A stretch of 64,000 bases of DNA. It comes from Saccharomonospora glauca K62. Its GTDB lineage: Bacteria > Actinomycetota > Actinomycetes > Mycobacteriales > Pseudonocardiaceae. Below, piece after piece: positions 25,002 to 34,995 of this stretch (positions within the stretch are counted from its first letter, which is position 1; each line of letters opens with the position of its first letter). The DNA lies in the NCBI RefSeq assembly GCF_000243395.2, contig NZ_CM001484.1, positions 4,140,662 to 4,204,661 on the forward strand. Reading direction: 5' to 3'. Below the pieces are notes generated by a model, which saw nothing but the letters and a program-made list of their open reading frames with translations, was not told the DNA's origin and ran no database searches. Made by a program: the position numbers and the translations under genes.

Positions 25002-25831
25002 CACATCTCCACCACGATGCGGTCGCCGTCGTTCACGAGCTTCGGCATGATCCGGCGAATCGTCCGCTCGCACGCCAGCACCTCCGCCACCGAGGAGAAC
25101 CGGCCGACCTCGGCGAGCGTGTGCCAGGTCGGCGGCATCAACGCCACACGTCCGGCCTCGGCGTCGGCGATGGCCTCCTCGGGTCGCTGCCAGCGCGTCG
25201 ACTCGGCCTCGGTCGTGGCGCCGTCGGCGGTCTGGCCCTCCGGAAGCGCCGCGACGAAGAACCGCGCGTCGTAACGACGTGGTTCCTGTTCCGGAGTGAC
25301 CCAGTTGGCCCACGGCCGCAGCAGGTCGGCGCGAACCACCAGGCCGGCCTCGGTGAGGAACTCGGCCAACGACAGCTTCCCGGCCGTCAACGCGGCACGC
25401 GCGTCGGCGTAGCCACTGGTGTCGGCCACGACCTCGGTGGCCGTGCCCGCGAGCAGGACGCCGGACTCCTCGAACGCCTCCCGCACCGCCGCACACACCA
25501 ATGCCCTGGCCAACGACTCCGAGCACGAGAACCAGCGGGCCCACAGCTTCGGCTCCGGGCCCACCCAACCCACCGAGGCGTCGGCGTCACGGGCGTCCAC
25601 ACCTCCACCGGGAAACACCGTCATGCCGGACGCGAAAGCCATGCTCCTGACCCGCCGTTGCAGGAACACCTCGATGCCGGGCCCGTCGGCGGCGTCCCGG
25701 ACTAAGACGACGGTCGCGGCGTCCTTCGGGGTGACGGGGGTCGCCGGAGGCTCCTTCGGCAACGGCGGAACGGCGCTCGCGGGCACGGCGAACGAGCCGA
25801 GCTCGTCGCCGACGTTCGGGGAGTGAGTCAC
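25001..25831 (-). CDS. NUDIX hydrolase, NUDT19-like with split box
   Basis: This 276-residue protein has FPGGGVD, then an insertion of about 40 residues, and REAFEESG. A NUDIX box interrupted this way is typical of NUDT19/RP2-like members, which act on CoA derivatives. The GTG start at 25831 gives THSPNVGDEL and avoids overlap with the upstream gene. It is coupled to the metallo-beta-lactamase-fold gene downstream, as in mycobacteria. Confidence 0.82.
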   Translation of the reverse strand: MTHSPNVGDELGSFAVPASAVPPLPKEPPATPVTPKDAATVVLVRDAADGPGIEVFLQRRVRSMAFASGMTVFPGGGVDARDADASVGWVGPEPKLWARWFSCSESLARALVCAAVREAFEESGVLLAGTATEVVADTSGYADARAALTAGKLSLAEFLTEAGLVVRADLLRPWANWVTPEQEPRRYDARFFVAALPEGQTADGATTEAESTRWQRPEEAIADAEAGRVALMPPTWHTLAEVGRFSSVAEVLACERTIRRIMPKLVNDGDRIVVEM

Positions 25832-25850
25832 GGCCGCACGATACCGCCGA

Positions 25851-27338
25851 TCAACTCGACGATCCGTCACGCCACGGACGTTCCGCCCCATTGGTCCTGG
25901 CCGCCTCGGCGCGTTCCCGCTCGGCGAGTTCGGCGTGGAGCTCCCGGAGCAACTGGCGATCACGCTCGGACAACTGCGGATCGTCGAGGTTGAGTTCCGG
26001 CAGTTCGACCATGCTCGCCGGGAGCCCGACGAGCTCCCTGCCCTTCTCCGGGTCCTCCGCGATCGCGGCGCGAAGCTGCGCGACCTCCTCGGGGCTCATC
26101 TCGGTGGTCTCGGCGACCCGGTTCTCCAGCTCGGCCAGTTCCTCGGCCGAGAACGACAGCTTCTCGGCCTTCTCCCTCGGCTTGGGCAGCTTCGCGGGCT
26201 CCGTCGGTTCGGGCTGGGACTCCGCCGCCTCCGCACACGCCTCCACCGGCTCGGGCCGGGCCTCCACCGGATCGGGGAGCACGTCCACCGCTTCCGCACG
26301 CGCCTCCACCGGTTCCGGAAGCGCCTCCACCGCTTCCGAACGAGCTTCCGTCGACTCCGGACGCACGTCCCCCGGCTCCGGGGGCCCCTCCACCGGAGCC
26401 GGAGGGAGGTCCACCGACTCCGCGCGAACTTCCGCCGGCTCGGGAAGCACGTCCCCCGGCTCGGGCCGGATCTCGTCGGCCCCCCGAGCCTCGGACGCGC
26501 CGGCCGACCAGCTTTCCCCACCGGTCGGGGCGATCTCCTCCACGGGAGGTTCGGGCAGCGTGTGACGGGCCTCGGGCTGCACGGGTTCCGACGGTTCCGT
26601 CATGGCGTGGGCCGGGCGGCGAGCGGCCTCGGCCCGCGCCCGCGCCGCGCCCGCGGTGACCTTGCGCGACGACCGCGAGCGAGAGCCCGACGCGTTGTTC
26701 TTCCCCTCACTCGACGCCTGCTCGGACGCCAACCACACCGGAGTGGCGCTCAGCAGAGCGGTCTCGTGGTACTCGGTGCGTTCGGCCCCCGGCCCCGTGA
26801 CCTCCACGACCGCGCGAATACCACTGCGGCGCAAGGCCTCGGCCACCCGGAACGCCACGGCGGGCGGATGCGCCTCGGGCCCGATCTCGATGAGCACCAC
26901 TCGCTGCGGCAACGGACCGGGCACGCTGCCCGCCGGGGTGGTGCGCCACACGGCGTGCACCGACCGCACGTCGGGCAGCACCTGGAGCGTGCGGTCGAGG
27001 GCCTCCGCGATCCCGGCGTCGGGGTCGTTGTCCCTGCTGAACCGGTGCGTGGGTTCGGAAACGGGCTCCCCGACGGTGAGCTGGTCGGCCAACGCCGTGT
27101 CCGACCGACTCATCTCCAGCACGAGGGCCAGCTCGCGCTGCTCGCTCGGCCGCACCATGATGCGGCCCGCGATCAGCGCGCCGACGGCGAGTTCCGCGGC
27201 GTCGTCGAGGTGGGAACGGGCGACGAGTTCACGCGCCTCGGACAACGCGGTGTCGTCGAGTCTCCCCGCCAACGCCAGCAGAACGTTGTGCAGCCGCAGC
27301 GGCACCGCGAATCCGTCCTTCGGCAGACTTTCGTCCAT
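25851..27338 (-). CDS. Pro/Glu heptapeptide-repeat protein, function unknown
   Basis: This 495-residue protein has three parts. The N-terminal domain (about 1-200) is a compact helical and beta region ([11 protein letters not shown] onward, then [13 protein letters not shown] and [10 protein letters not shown]). A disordered basic linker follows, with thirteen consecutive 7-residue repeats at 291-381 of type (R/L)PEPVEA. The C-terminal charged helical region (about 390-495) has [13 protein letters not shown] and [13 protein letters not shown] coiled-coil patterns. ATG 27338 is preceded by GGAGGGAG. I recognise no known family. The layout suggests a scaffold or surface/division-linked protein, but that is a guess. 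Confidence 0.75.
   Translation of the reverse strand: MDESLPKDGFAVPLRLHNVLLALAGRLDDTALSEARELVARSHLDDAAELAVGALIAGRIMVRPSEQRELALVLEMSRSDTALADQLTVGEPVSEPTHRFSRDNDPDAGIAEALDRTLQVLPDVRSVHAVWRTTPAGSVPGPLPQRVVLIEIGPEAHPPAVAFRVAEALRRSGIRAVVEVTGPGAERTEYHETALLSATPVWLASEQASSEGKNNASGSRSRSSRKVTAGAARARAEAARRPAHAMTEPSEPVQPEARHTLPEPPVEEIAPTGGESWSAGASEARGADEIRPEPGDVLPEPAEVRAESVDLPPAPVEGPPEPGDVRPESTEARSEAVEALPEPVEARAEAVDVLPDPVEARPEPVEACAEAAESQPEPTEPAKLPKPREKAEKLSFSAEELAELENRVAETTEMSPEEVAQLRAAIAEDPEKGRELVGLPASMVELPELNLDDPQLSERDRQLLRELHAELAERERAEAARTNGAERPWRDGSSS
26196..26468 (-). repeat. Thirteen 21-bp coding repeats
   Basis: Thirteen in-frame units of 21 bases encode 7-residue repeats of form (R/L/P)PEP(V/G)(E/D)(A/V). 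Examples are [21 protein letters not shown] and RPEPVEA. No unit is interrupted by an insertion. The DNA copies have diverged but keep the period. Confidence 0.85.
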
Positions 27339-27373
27339 CCCGGATCTCCCTCCCACCCGCTGCTACGCGAGCG

Positions 27374-28009
27374 CTATGCGGGTACAAGCCTGTGGTGACC
27401 GGCGTCCACGGCGCCCATGCACACGAACCGGGAATTCGCGAGCGCCGCCTCGTGGTAGGCGGGCAACTCGATCTGCGTCGGCAGGACCTCGACGCTGGGC
27501 ATCTCGTCGCCCAGTACGCGGAGGACGCGTTGGAGTTCCCCAGTGAGGCGAGGCAAGCCGGAGACTGCCGTGACCAACAGGACCCGCTTGGCCTCTCCCT
27601 CCGCGGCCCCACGGTCATGCCGCCAGCTCTCCCGGACCTCGCCCACGTCCGGGCGTCCTCGCAACGTTGCGTGGATCACCACGGACACCGAATCAACGGT
27701 GTTCACCCAATCGGGTGCTTCCGGTGTGAATGTGTACCGGTTCCCGGTCGAGGCGTCTACCCCAAGTGTCGAACTCACCTCGTGCCAGTCGGCACCGTGC
27801 GGGATGAGACCGGCGACCAGCAGGCGATACTCCGCCTGATCAAGATCAATTCTGTGCTTGAGCAAAGTCTTGGGCAGCGTGCGGGCCAGCGTGCCCATCG
27901 CGCCCTCACCGAGCCAGTCCCGGAACCGCCACAGCAACCGATCGGGCAACCGGCCCGCGAGCCGCAGCAGAAGTTCGTGGCAGGAGCTCTCGATGTCGGG
28001 GTCCATCAT
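27374..28009 (-). CDS. Conserved actinobacterial protein, function unknown
   Basis: This 211-residue soluble protein begins with a helical part ([26 protein letters not shown]). It has a beta-rich middle ([25 protein letters not shown]) and an alpha/beta end ([13 protein letters not shown], then [13 protein letters not shown]). Its ATG overlaps the RidA stop as ATGA, so it is translated with ridA. I recognise no catalytic motif. The gene lies where mycobacteria have nothing comparable. Confidence 0.72.
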   Translation of the reverse strand: MMDPDIESSCHELLLRLAGRLPDRLLWRFRDWLGEGAMGTLARTLPKTLLKHRIDLDQAEYRLLVAGLIPHGADWHEVSSTLGVDASTGNRYTFTPEAPDWVNTVDSVSVVIHATLRGRPDVGEVRESWRHDRGAAEGEAKRVLLVTAVSGLPRLTGELQRVLRVLGDEMPSVEVLPTQIELPAYHEAALANSRFVCMGAVDAGHHRLVPA

Positions 28010-28461
28010 TCGACCTCCACGACGAGCTCGACCTCCACCGGGGCCCCCAGCGGCAGCTCGGCGACCCCCACGGCCGACCGCGCGTGCGCGCCCGCGTCCC
28101 CGAAGATCTCTCCCAACAGTTCCGAGGCGCCGTTGACGACGGCGGGCTGCCCGCCGAATCCCTCACTCGACGCGACGTATCCGACGACCTTCACGACCCG
28201 CACTACCGAGTCGATGCCCACGAGGTCGTGAATGGCGGCGAGGCCGTTCAGCGCGGCCGTGCGCGCGTACTGCTTGGCCTCCTCGGGGCTGACCTCCGCA
28301 CCGACCTTGCCGGTGGCCGCCAGCTCACCGCCGACGAACGGAAGCTGCCCCGACGTGTAGACGTACGAACCGGTGCGCACGGCGGGGACGTAAGCCGCGA
28401 CCGGAGCCGCGACCTCGGGCAGTTCGATACCGAGCTGATCGAGCTTTGCGCTCCACTTCAT
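28006..28461 (-). CDS. ridA: RidA/YjgF-family deaminase (Rv3678c-like)
   Basis: This 151-residue RidA-family protein should hydrolyse reactive enamine/imine intermediates. It has [20 protein letters not shown] and the family's [11 protein letters not shown] helix. The key Arg of the canonical active site is not evident near the end, where it reads [15 protein letters not shown], so this may be a divergent Rid subfamily. It is coupled to the downstream gene and follows the DUF4177 gene by ten bases. Confidence 0.85.
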   Translation of the reverse strand: MKWSAKLDQLGIELPEVAAPVAAYVPAVRTGSYVYTSGQLPFVGGELAATGKVGAEVSPEEAKQYARTAALNGLAAIHDLVGIDSVVRVVKVVGYVASSEGFGGQPAVVNGASELLGEIFGDAGAHARSAVGVAELPLGAPVEVELVVEVE

Positions 28462-28471
28462 GACCGGTCCT

Positions 28472-28633
28472 TCAGTCCTTCGGCCGCTTGAGGTAGGCGA
28501 CGTGCTGCTCGCCGCTCGGGTTGGGCAGCACCGTGACCAGTTCCCAACCGTCCTCGCCCCACTGGTCGAGGATCTGCTTGGTGGCGTGGATCAGCAGAGG
28601 GACCGTTGCGTACTCCCACTTCGTGGCACTCAT
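28472..28633 (-). CDS. DUF4177-like 53-residue protein (Rv3678A-like)
   Basis: A short frame encodes a 53-residue protein that starts MSATKWEYATVPLLIH and ends YLKRPKD. The WEY-T-P start and the DGWELV core (here EDGWELVTVLP) are characteristic of DUF4177. It lies ten bases upstream of ridA, and a small gene occupies the same place in mycobacteria. Function is unknown. Confidence 0.8.
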   Translation of the reverse strand: MSATKWEYATVPLLIHATKQILDQWGEDGWELVTVLPNPSGEQHVAYLKRPKD

Positions 28634-28666
28634 GGTCAAACACCCTAGCCACTACTGTCGGCTCCC

Positions 28667-28915
28667 GTGGAAGCATGGCGCATCCTCGCGACGGCGTTGC
28701 TCGCCGTGCCCGGAGTCATCGGCATCCTGCTCGTCATGGCCAAGGCCAGGGAGCGGACGGGACGCGGTTCCACCGCCGCGATCACCGGGTTGGTGGGCCT
28801 CACCGCGCTCGCCGTGGCCGCGGTCCTGACCCTCACGACGCTGCCCGCGGTCGCCGCCTGGGTGCTTTCCGGCGTGGTCGCGCTCATCGTGAGCGTCCTC
28901 GCACTCGCGAGCTGA
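28667..28915 (+). CDS. Small membrane protein (three hydrophobic helices)
   Basis: This 82-residue protein starts at GTG 28667, eight bases after TACTGT (28653-28658), and is probably leaderless. Three hydrophobic stretches (about 5-24, 38-57, 62-81) are separated by a KARERTGRGS loop. It is divergent from the DUF4177 gene and 35 bases before the ArsA-like pair. Function is unknown. Confidence 0.6.
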   Translation: MEAWRILATALLAVPGVIGILLVMAKARERTGRGSTAAITGLVGLTALAVAAVLTLTTLPAVAAWVLSGVVALIVSVLALAS

Positions 28916-28950
28916 ACGGCCGACACCGTTTTACGGATACGCTTCCCAAT

Positions 28951-29955
28951 GTGACTCCCCTGCCTGGCTGGACCGACGAACTCACTCGGACCCGGCTGCA
29001 CTTCGTCACCGGGAAGGGCGGAACGGGCAAGACGACGCTCGCGGCCTCTCTCGGGCTCGCACTCGCGCGCGGCGGGCGTCGCGTACTGCTCGTGGAGGTC
29101 GAGGGCAGGCAGGGCTTCGCCCAGGTCTTCGACACCGAGCCACTGCCGTACGCCGAACAGCGCATCGCGTCCGCGCCGGGAGGCGGCGAGGTCCGCGCGC
29201 TACACGTCGACGTCGAGGCCGCGTTGCTCGAATACTTCGAGATGTTCTACAACCTCGGCTTCGCGGGCCGCACGTTGCGCAGGATGGGCGCCATCGAGTT
29301 CGCCACCACGCTCGCCCCCGGCCTTCGTGACGTGCTGCTCACCGGAAAGATCAAGGAGTGCGTCGGGCGCACGGACTCCGACGGCAGACACGTCTACGAC
29401 GCCGTGGTGGTCGACGCGCCGCCCACCGGCCGTGTGGTGAAGTTCCTGGACGTCACCAAGGCGCTGACCGACGTCGCCAAGACCGGCCCCATCCGCGGGC
29501 AGGCCGAGGGCGTGGTTCGCCTGCTGCACTCGGGGGAGACGGCGGTCCACCTCGTGACTCTGCTGGAGGAGATGCCGGTACGGGAGACCCTCGACGCGGT
29601 GGCCGAGCTCGACGGCGCCGACCTGCGTCCCGGTGCGGTGCTGGTCAACCGGGTCCGCCCTCCGCGCCTACCGGCGCACTCGCTGTCCCCCGCCGCCGAC
29701 GGACACGTGGACGCGGACGGAATCCGCGCCGGCCTCACCTCGGCCGGGCTCGACCTGCCCGACTCCACCGTCGAGGCGCTCGTGGCCGAGACCGTGGAGC
29801 ACGCCATCGGAATCGCCGCCGAACAGCGGTCGTCCGAACAACTCACCGAAGCCGACCTGCCCACACTCCGCCTCCCCGACCTGCCGGGCGGGGTGGACGT
29901 CGCGGGTCTGTACGAACTCGCCGACGCGCTGGTGGATCAGGGAGTGCGCCTGTGA
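28951..29955 (+). CDS. ArsA/Get3-like ATPase, subunit A (Rv3679-like)
   Basis: This 334-residue P-loop ATPase has the deviant Walker [10 protein letters not shown] (21-29), [15 protein letters not shown] (switch/Walker B region) and Get3/ArsA-type architecture. The M. tuberculosis pair Rv3679-Rv3680 is described as a bacterial Get3-like complex. GTG 28951 follows a TACGCT -10 (28938-28943) by seven bases, suggesting a leaderless message. Its stop overlaps the next start as GTGA, so the two subunits are made together. The client is unknown. Confidence 0.88.
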   Translation: MTPLPGWTDELTRTRLHFVTGKGGTGKTTLAASLGLALARGGRRVLLVEVEGRQGFAQVFDTEPLPYAEQRIASAPGGGEVRALHVDVEAALLEYFEMFYNLGFAGRTLRRMGAIEFATTLAPGLRDVLLTGKIKECVGRTDSDGRHVYDAVVVDAPPTGRVVKFLDVTKALTDVAKTGPIRGQAEGVVRLLHSGETAVHLVTLLEEMPVRETLDAVAELDGADLRPGAVLVNRVRPPRLPAHSLSPAADGHVDADGIRAGLTSAGLDLPDSTVEALVAETVEHAIGIAAEQRSSEQLTEADLPTLRLPDLPGGVDVAGLYELADALVDQGVRL

Positions 29956-31088
29956 CCAAGCAGCTCGACATCGACAGGTTGCTCGACAACCCGGAGACGA
30001 GAGTGGTCGTCTGCTGTGGTTCCGGTGGCGTCGGCAAGACCACCACCGCCGCGGCCCTCGCCCTCCGCGCCGCCGAACGAGGACGGCAGACGGTGGTCCT
30101 GACCATCGACCCCGCCCGTCGGCTCGCCCAGGCCCTGGGGCTGCGCGAACTCGGCAACCAACCGAAGAAGGTCTCGGTCGCCGGATTCGAGCCGAAGGGC
30201 GAGCTGTGGGCCATGATGCTCGACATGCGCCGCACCTTCGACGACATGGTGCGACGGCACGCGGGCCCCGAACGCGCCGAGCAGCTGCTCGCCAACCCCT
30301 TCTACCAGACGATCTCCACGTCGTTCTCCGGCACGCAGGAGTACATGGCGATGGAGAAGCTCGGCCAGCTCGCGGCCACCGGGGAGTGGGACCTCATCGT
30401 GGTGGACACCCCGCCGAGCCGCTCGGCACTGGACTTCCTCGACGCGCCCAACCGGTTGTCCGCCGCGCTCGACGGCCGCATGATCCGGTTGCTGACCACC
30501 CCCGCCCGCGCGGGCGGGTGGGGACTGCGCAAGGTCGTGAGCGCCGGGTTCTCCATGTTCGCCAAGGCCGTGTCGACGATCCTCGGCGGCCAGCTGCTCG
30601 CCGACGCCTCGGCGTTCATGCAGGCGTTCGACTCGACGTTCGGCGGGTTCCGGGAACGCGCGGGCAAGACCGCCGAACTGCTGCGGTCGAAGGGCACGGC
30701 GTTCCTGGTGGTCGCGGCGCCGGAACCCGACGCCCTGCGCGAGGCCAGCTACTTCGTCGAACGGCTCTCCACCGAGTCGATGCCGCTGGCGGGCCTCATC
30801 GCCAACCGGACCCATCCCGTGCTCGCGAACCTCTCGGCCATCGACGCGCTCGCCGCGGCGGAGGCACTCGAACGCAAGTCCGTGGACTCCACCGGAGCAC
30901 CCCTCGCCGCGGCGGTACTGCGGTTACACGCCGACCGCGTCGAGATGTCGAAACGCGAGGAGCGCCTGCTCGCGCGGTTCACGAAGGCCCATCCTCACGT
31001 TCCCGTCACCACGGTGCCCGCGCTGCCCAGCGACGTCCACGACCTCACGGGACTGCGCGACGTCGGCAACCGCATGGCGGAAGGGTGA
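29952..31088 (+). CDS. ArsA/Get3-like ATPase, subunit B (Rv3680-like)
   Basis: This 378-residue partner has Walker [10 protein letters not shown] (23-31). The first lysine of the KGGxGKT signature is Ser24, unlike subunit A. The switch motif [16 protein letters not shown] and the later ANRTHP segment are intact. The asymmetry suggests that the heterodimer has one full signature site and one altered site. It starts at GTG 29952, overlapping subunit A, and converges on whiB4. Confidence 0.88.
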   Translation: MTKQLDIDRLLDNPETRVVVCCGSGGVGKTTTAAALALRAAERGRQTVVLTIDPARRLAQALGLRELGNQPKKVSVAGFEPKGELWAMMLDMRRTFDDMVRRHAGPERAEQLLANPFYQTISTSFSGTQEYMAMEKLGQLAATGEWDLIVVDTPPSRSALDFLDAPNRLSAALDGRMIRLLTTPARAGGWGLRKVVSAGFSMFAKAVSTILGGQLLADASAFMQAFDSTFGGFRERAGKTAELLRSKGTAFLVVAAPEPDALREASYFVERLSTESMPLAGLIANRTHPVLANLSAIDALAAAEALERKSVDSTGAPLAAAVLRLHADRVEMSKREERLLARFTKAHPHVPVTTVPALPSDVHDLTGLRDVGNRMAEG

Positions 31089-31116
31089 GCGAACCCGGCA
31101 CCGGTCCGGCGGCGCC

Positions 31117-31413
31117 TCAGGAGACGCGCTGCGCGGGCTCGTACTCCCTTTTGGCCGATTCGAGCAGAGCACGCCAGCTCGACACTTCCGGTCTCCGGCG
31201 CAACAACGCACGGCGCTCGCGTTCGGTCATCCCTCCCCAGACGCCGAAGTCGATACGGTTATCCAGCGCCTCCGCCAGACATTCCGTGCGGACCGGACAA
31301 CCCATGCAAACCAGCTTCGCCCGATTCTGCTCGGCTCCCCGCACGAACAGACCGTCGGGATCGGTGTCCCTGCAGTAAGCATGGATGCGCCAATCCGAGT
31401 AGTCGTACTCCAT
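31117..31413 (-). CDS. whiB4: WhiB4-like iron-sulfur redox regulator
   Basis: This 98-residue WhiB protein has the four cluster ligands Cys14, Cys36, Cys39 and Cys45, the GVWGG turn, and a basic C-terminal DNA-binding stretch (ERRALLRRR). The place between the ArsA-like pair and ponA2 equals Rv3681c (whiB4), which senses oxygen and nitric oxide and controls antioxidant genes. It is divergent from ponA2 with a 252-base spacer. Confidence 0.93.
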   Translation of the reverse strand: MEYDYSDWRIHAYCRDTDPDGLFVRGAEQNRAKLVCMGCPVRTECLAEALDNRIDFGVWGGMTERERRALLRRRPEVSSWRALLESAKREYEPAQRVS

Positions 31414-31665
31414 ACCCCCAGCTCCTACCTGTTGCGACCAACGAGCAGGTGACGTAGCACGGCCGCGTCCCCCACGAGCAGGTCTTTTTGTAACTCACGT
31501 CCCTCCGACGACGCCTCCCCTGGCGCCGTTCCCGTGAGTTGTTGACGGACTGTAGGGGTTGTTGGTTCCCACGCCAACCCCCGCAGGTCATTTGTTATCA
31601 GATGGCTTCTCGGGGAAGAGAACGGGCCAACCACGATCACACCGGCGGGTGCGTACCCTGAGTGC

Positions 31666-33825
31666 GTGAGTATCCGGAGCGGTCTGTTCAAGCTACTGGG
31701 TCTGTGCCTGCTCGCCGGTGTCCTTGTCGCAGGGATTATGTTCCCCGTCGTCGGAGCGGCCGGCGTGATCTCCAATCAGGCCAGCGAGACGGTGGAGTCG
31801 ATGTCGTCCAGCCTCGCCGACGAACCACCACCCCTGGTCACGACCCTGACCGACCGGGAAGGCAAACCGTTCGCCACCCTGTACGAGCAGTACCGCATCC
31901 CCACGACGTCGGACCAGATCTCCGAGGCGATGAAATGGGCGATCATCTCCGTGGAGGACCGGCGTTTCTACGATCACCACGGAGTGGACTGGAAAGGGAC
32001 ACTCCGGGCGGCGATCAGTAACTCTTCCGGCGGAGATATGCAGGGCGCGTCCACGCTGACGCAGCAGTACGTCAAAAACTATTTGATCAACGTCACCTAT
32101 CGGGGTGACGAACTCGGGCAACAGAAAGCACAGGAAGCGTCGCTGGCCCGGAAGTTGAAAGAAGCTCGAATCGCCATTCAGCTCGAAACGAAGATGACGA
32201 AGGAGGAAATCCTCACCGGATACCTCAACGTCGTCGAGTTCTCGCGCCAGATCTACGGTGTCGGCGCCGCGGCCCAGGCGTACTTCGGCACGACCGCCGC
32301 GGAGCTGAACGTCCCCCAGTCGGCGTTGCTGGCCGCCATGGTGAACAACCCGGCCGTGCTGGACCCGTGGAACAACCCGGAGAAAGCGAAGGAACGGCGC
32401 AACTTCGTGCTCGACAAAATGGTCGAGAACCGCAAGCTGGCGAAGGAGGACGCCGAGAAATTCAAGGAGGAGCCGCTGGGCGTGCTGCCCGGTGGTCCGG
32501 ACAAGCCCGCCTCCACGTGCGTCAGCGCGGACCCGGCGTTCGGCTTCTTCTGCCAGTACGTCGAGGACCACCTGGTCGAGGACCTCGGCATGGACAAAGA
32601 CGACCTCTACACGGGCGGCTACGTCATCCGCACGACGATGGACCGGAAGGCCACCCTGGAGGCCAAGAAGGCCGCGGAGGAGGAGGTCCGCAAGGACGAG
32701 CCCAACGTCGCCAACACGTTGTCCGTGATCAAGCCGGGCAAGGACAGCCACGAGGTGGTCGCGCTCGTGGCCAACAAGGACTACGGCACGGACAGCGCCG
32801 CGGGCCAGACCGTCTACGGCTTGCCCTACGAGGTCTTCAACGTCACCGGCGCGGGCTCCAGCTTCAAGATCTTCACCGCGGCGGCGGCGATGGAGCAGAA
32901 GAAGTACGGCATCTTCGACACCGTCCCGGTGCCGAACTTCCACGTCTCGCCCGTGTTCAACTGGGGTGGCGAGCACTGCCCGACGCGCCCCTCCGGGGTC
33001 CGGACCTACTGCGTGTCGAACGCCAGCGACGGGGCCGACACCTCGATGTCGCTGCAGGACGCGCTGGCGAAGTCCCCCAACACGACGTTCGTCATCCTCG
33101 AGGAGGAGACCGGGATGGGGCCGGTCGTCGAGATGGCCAGCAAGTTGGGGCTGCGCAAGACGATGGCGTCGAGACCCGCTGACGGGAGGCAGCCCGACCC
33201 CGACCACGAGAAGCCCGAGTACAGCATGAGCCAGAAGGAGTTCTACGGCCCGAACGAGCTGGCTCCGAACGGACGCGGCATGTTCACGCTCGGCGCCAGC
33301 CCCGTCAGCGGGCTGGAGCTGGCCAACGTCGCCGCGACGATCATGAGTGGCGGAGTGTGGTGCTCCCCGACCCCGGTCCTGGAGGTCAACGACCGGGCCG
33401 GTAAGCCGTTCCCGGTCAAGGAGCCGGAGTGCGAGCAGGTCGTGCCGGAGGAGCTGGCCAACACCCTCGCCGTCGGGCTGAGCAAGGACACCCAGCCCGG
33501 CGGGACGGCGGCGAGTGCCGCGGCCGCGGCGGGCTGGGACCGCCCGATGATCGGTAAGACCGGGACGACCCAGTTCCAGGGTTCGGCCGCGTTCGTCGGC
33601 GCCACCCCGCAGCTCGCCGCCGCGGCCATGGTCTTCCGTCCCGACATCCCGTACGGCGGACTGTCCTACGGCGGACCCGGCAACGTCCACGCCACGGCCA
33701 ACGGCAACATGTTCGGTGGGATGACTCCCGCTCAGACCTGGTTCCGCGCCATGAAACCGATCATGGCGGACCTGCCTCCGGAGCCGTTGCCGCAGCCCGA
33801 TCCGGCCTACACGAAGATGCGGTGA
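31666..33825 (+). CDS. ponA2: Class A penicillin-binding protein PonA2, lacking PASTA
   Basis: This 719-residue bifunctional enzyme polymerises and cross-links peptidoglycan. After one transmembrane helix (about 10-32), the GT51 domain has SVEDRRFYDHHG (catalytic Glu97) and GASTLTQQ. The transpeptidase motifs are SSFK (Ser398, Lys401), SPN (470-472) and KTG (631-633). Mycobacterial PonA2 (Rv3682) carries a C-terminal PASTA domain. Here the protein ends about 85 residues after KTG with a short Pro-rich tail and none is seen. GTG 31666 follows TACCCT (31654-31659) by six bases. Confidence 0.93.
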   Translation: MSIRSGLFKLLGLCLLAGVLVAGIMFPVVGAAGVISNQASETVESMSSSLADEPPPLVTTLTDREGKPFATLYEQYRIPTTSDQISEAMKWAIISVEDRRFYDHHGVDWKGTLRAAISNSSGGDMQGASTLTQQYVKNYLINVTYRGDELGQQKAQEASLARKLKEARIAIQLETKMTKEEILTGYLNVVEFSRQIYGVGAAAQAYFGTTAAELNVPQSALLAAMVNNPAVLDPWNNPEKAKERRNFVLDKMVENRKLAKEDAEKFKEEPLGVLPGGPDKPASTCVSADPAFGFFCQYVEDHLVEDLGMDKDDLYTGGYVIRTTMDRKATLEAKKAAEEEVRKDEPNVANTLSVIKPGKDSHEVVALVANKDYGTDSAAGQTVYGLPYEVFNVTGAGSSFKIFTAAAAMEQKKYGIFDTVPVPNFHVSPVFNWGGEHCPTRPSGVRTYCVSNASDGADTSMSLQDALAKSPNTTFVILEEETGMGPVVEMASKLGLRKTMASRPADGRQPDPDHEKPEYSMSQKEFYGPNELAPNGRGMFTLGASPVSGLELANVAATIMSGGVWCSPTPVLEVNDRAGKPFPVKEPECEQVVPEELANTLAVGLSKDTQPGGTAASAAAAAGWDRPMIGKTGTTQFQGSAAFVGATPQLAAAAMVFRPDIPYGGLSYGGPGNVHATANGNMFGGMTPAQTWFRAMKPIMADLPPEPLPQPDPAYTKMR

Positions 33826-33834
33826 CGACCGTTC

Positions 33835-33866
33835 GCGCCCGGTTCCGCCCCGAGCGGGCCGGGCGC
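33835..33866 (+). terminator. ponA2 terminator
   Basis: An 8-bp outer stem (33835-33842 with 33859-33866) contains an inner CCGC/GCGG stem, nine bases after the ponA2 stop. Confidence 0.55.
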
Positions 33867-34015
33867 TCTCCCGACTTGGAACGAGAAATGGTCACCCGAT
33901 CAGGTATTTTTCGCGAAAACAGTGGTGCGAGGGCGGGTCACAACCCTTATGGGGCACAGCGAACCGCGCATCACCACGCGTACGCTCGGTTACACACGTC
34001 GCCTCAAGGATGATG

Positions 34016-34957
34016 ATGAAACGCCTCGTGACGGGGACGGCGGCGCTGGCCGTCGCGACCCTCGGTTACGCCATCGGCATCGAACGACGCCACTGGACAC
34101 TCCGCACCGCGGAGCTGCCCGTGCTCGCCCCCGATGCCCGCCCCATCCGGGTGCTGCACGTGTCCGACCTGCACATGTTGCCGGGGCAGAAGTCCAAGCA
34201 GGAGTGGGTGGCCGAGCTCGACCGGCTCAACCCCGACCTGGTGGTCAACACCGGTGACAACCTCGCGCACCCGCAGGCCGTTCCCGCCGTGTTGCGTGCG
34301 CTCGGCCCGCTGTTGAACCGTCCGGGGCTGTTCGTGTTCGGCAGCAACGACTACTACGCGCCGAAACCCAAAAACCCCGCGCGCTACCTCATGCCGAAGG
34401 GCAAGAAGAAGCGCATCCACGGTGCTCACCTGCCGTGGCGCGACCTTCGGGCGGCGTTCGTCGAGCGCGGGTGGCTCGACCTCACGCACGTGCGGCGCAC
34501 GCTCACGGTCGCCGGACAGCGCGTGTTCGCGGCGGGGGTGGACGACCCGCACCTGCGGCGCGACCGCTACACCGACATCACCGGCACGCCCGACCGGCAG
34601 GCGGTGTTGCGGCTCGGCGTGACCCACTCGCCGGAGCCGCGCGTCCTCGACTCTTTCGCTGCCGACGGCTACGACCTGGTGCTCGCGGGCCACACCCACG
34701 GTGGCCAGCTTCGGGTCCCCGGCATCGGCGCGTTGGTCACCAACTGCGAGCTGGACCGGTCGCGCGCGCGGGGCGCATCCCGCTGGGGCGCGGACATGTG
34801 GCTGCACGTCTCGGCCGGACTGGGCACGTCACCCTACGCACCCGCCCGGTTCGCCTGCCCGCCGGAGGCCACCCTGTTGACGCTGGTCCCGAGGGGTTCG
34901 CGGCGCTCGGAGGCCGAAAGTCCGGCCCGGCGTCGAGCCGCCAGCAACGTCCGCTAA
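34016..34957 (+). CDS. Metallophosphoesterase (Rv3683-like)
   Basis: This protein of about 313 residues has a calcineurin-like fold with HVSDLHM, NTGDNLAHP, GSND, VTHSPEP and AGHTHGGQL, all metal-ligand motifs. A hydrophobic N-terminal segment suggests membrane anchoring. Three ATG codons occur in a row (34010, 34013, 34016); the last is chosen because AAGG (34006-34009) then has six-base spacing. It is 185 bases after ponA2, as in mycobacteria. The substrate is unknown. Confidence 0.88.
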   Translation: MKRLVTGTAALAVATLGYAIGIERRHWTLRTAELPVLAPDARPIRVLHVSDLHMLPGQKSKQEWVAELDRLNPDLVVNTGDNLAHPQAVPAVLRALGPLLNRPGLFVFGSNDYYAPKPKNPARYLMPKGKKKRIHGAHLPWRDLRAAFVERGWLDLTHVRRTLTVAGQRVFAAGVDDPHLRRDRYTDITGTPDRQAVLRLGVTHSPEPRVLDSFAADGYDLVLAGHTHGGQLRVPGIGALVTNCELDRSRARGASRWGADMWLHVSAGLGTSPYAPARFACPPEATLLTLVPRGSRRSEAESPARRRAASNVR

Positions 34958-34995
34958 ACTAGGTGACGACCCGCTGGGGACAACCCAGACGACAT

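Noticed and set aside
31693-33690. A 665-codon open frame on the minus strand opposite ponA2
   Set aside because: It mirrors the codon pattern of ponA2, has no ribosome site and no recognisable domain.
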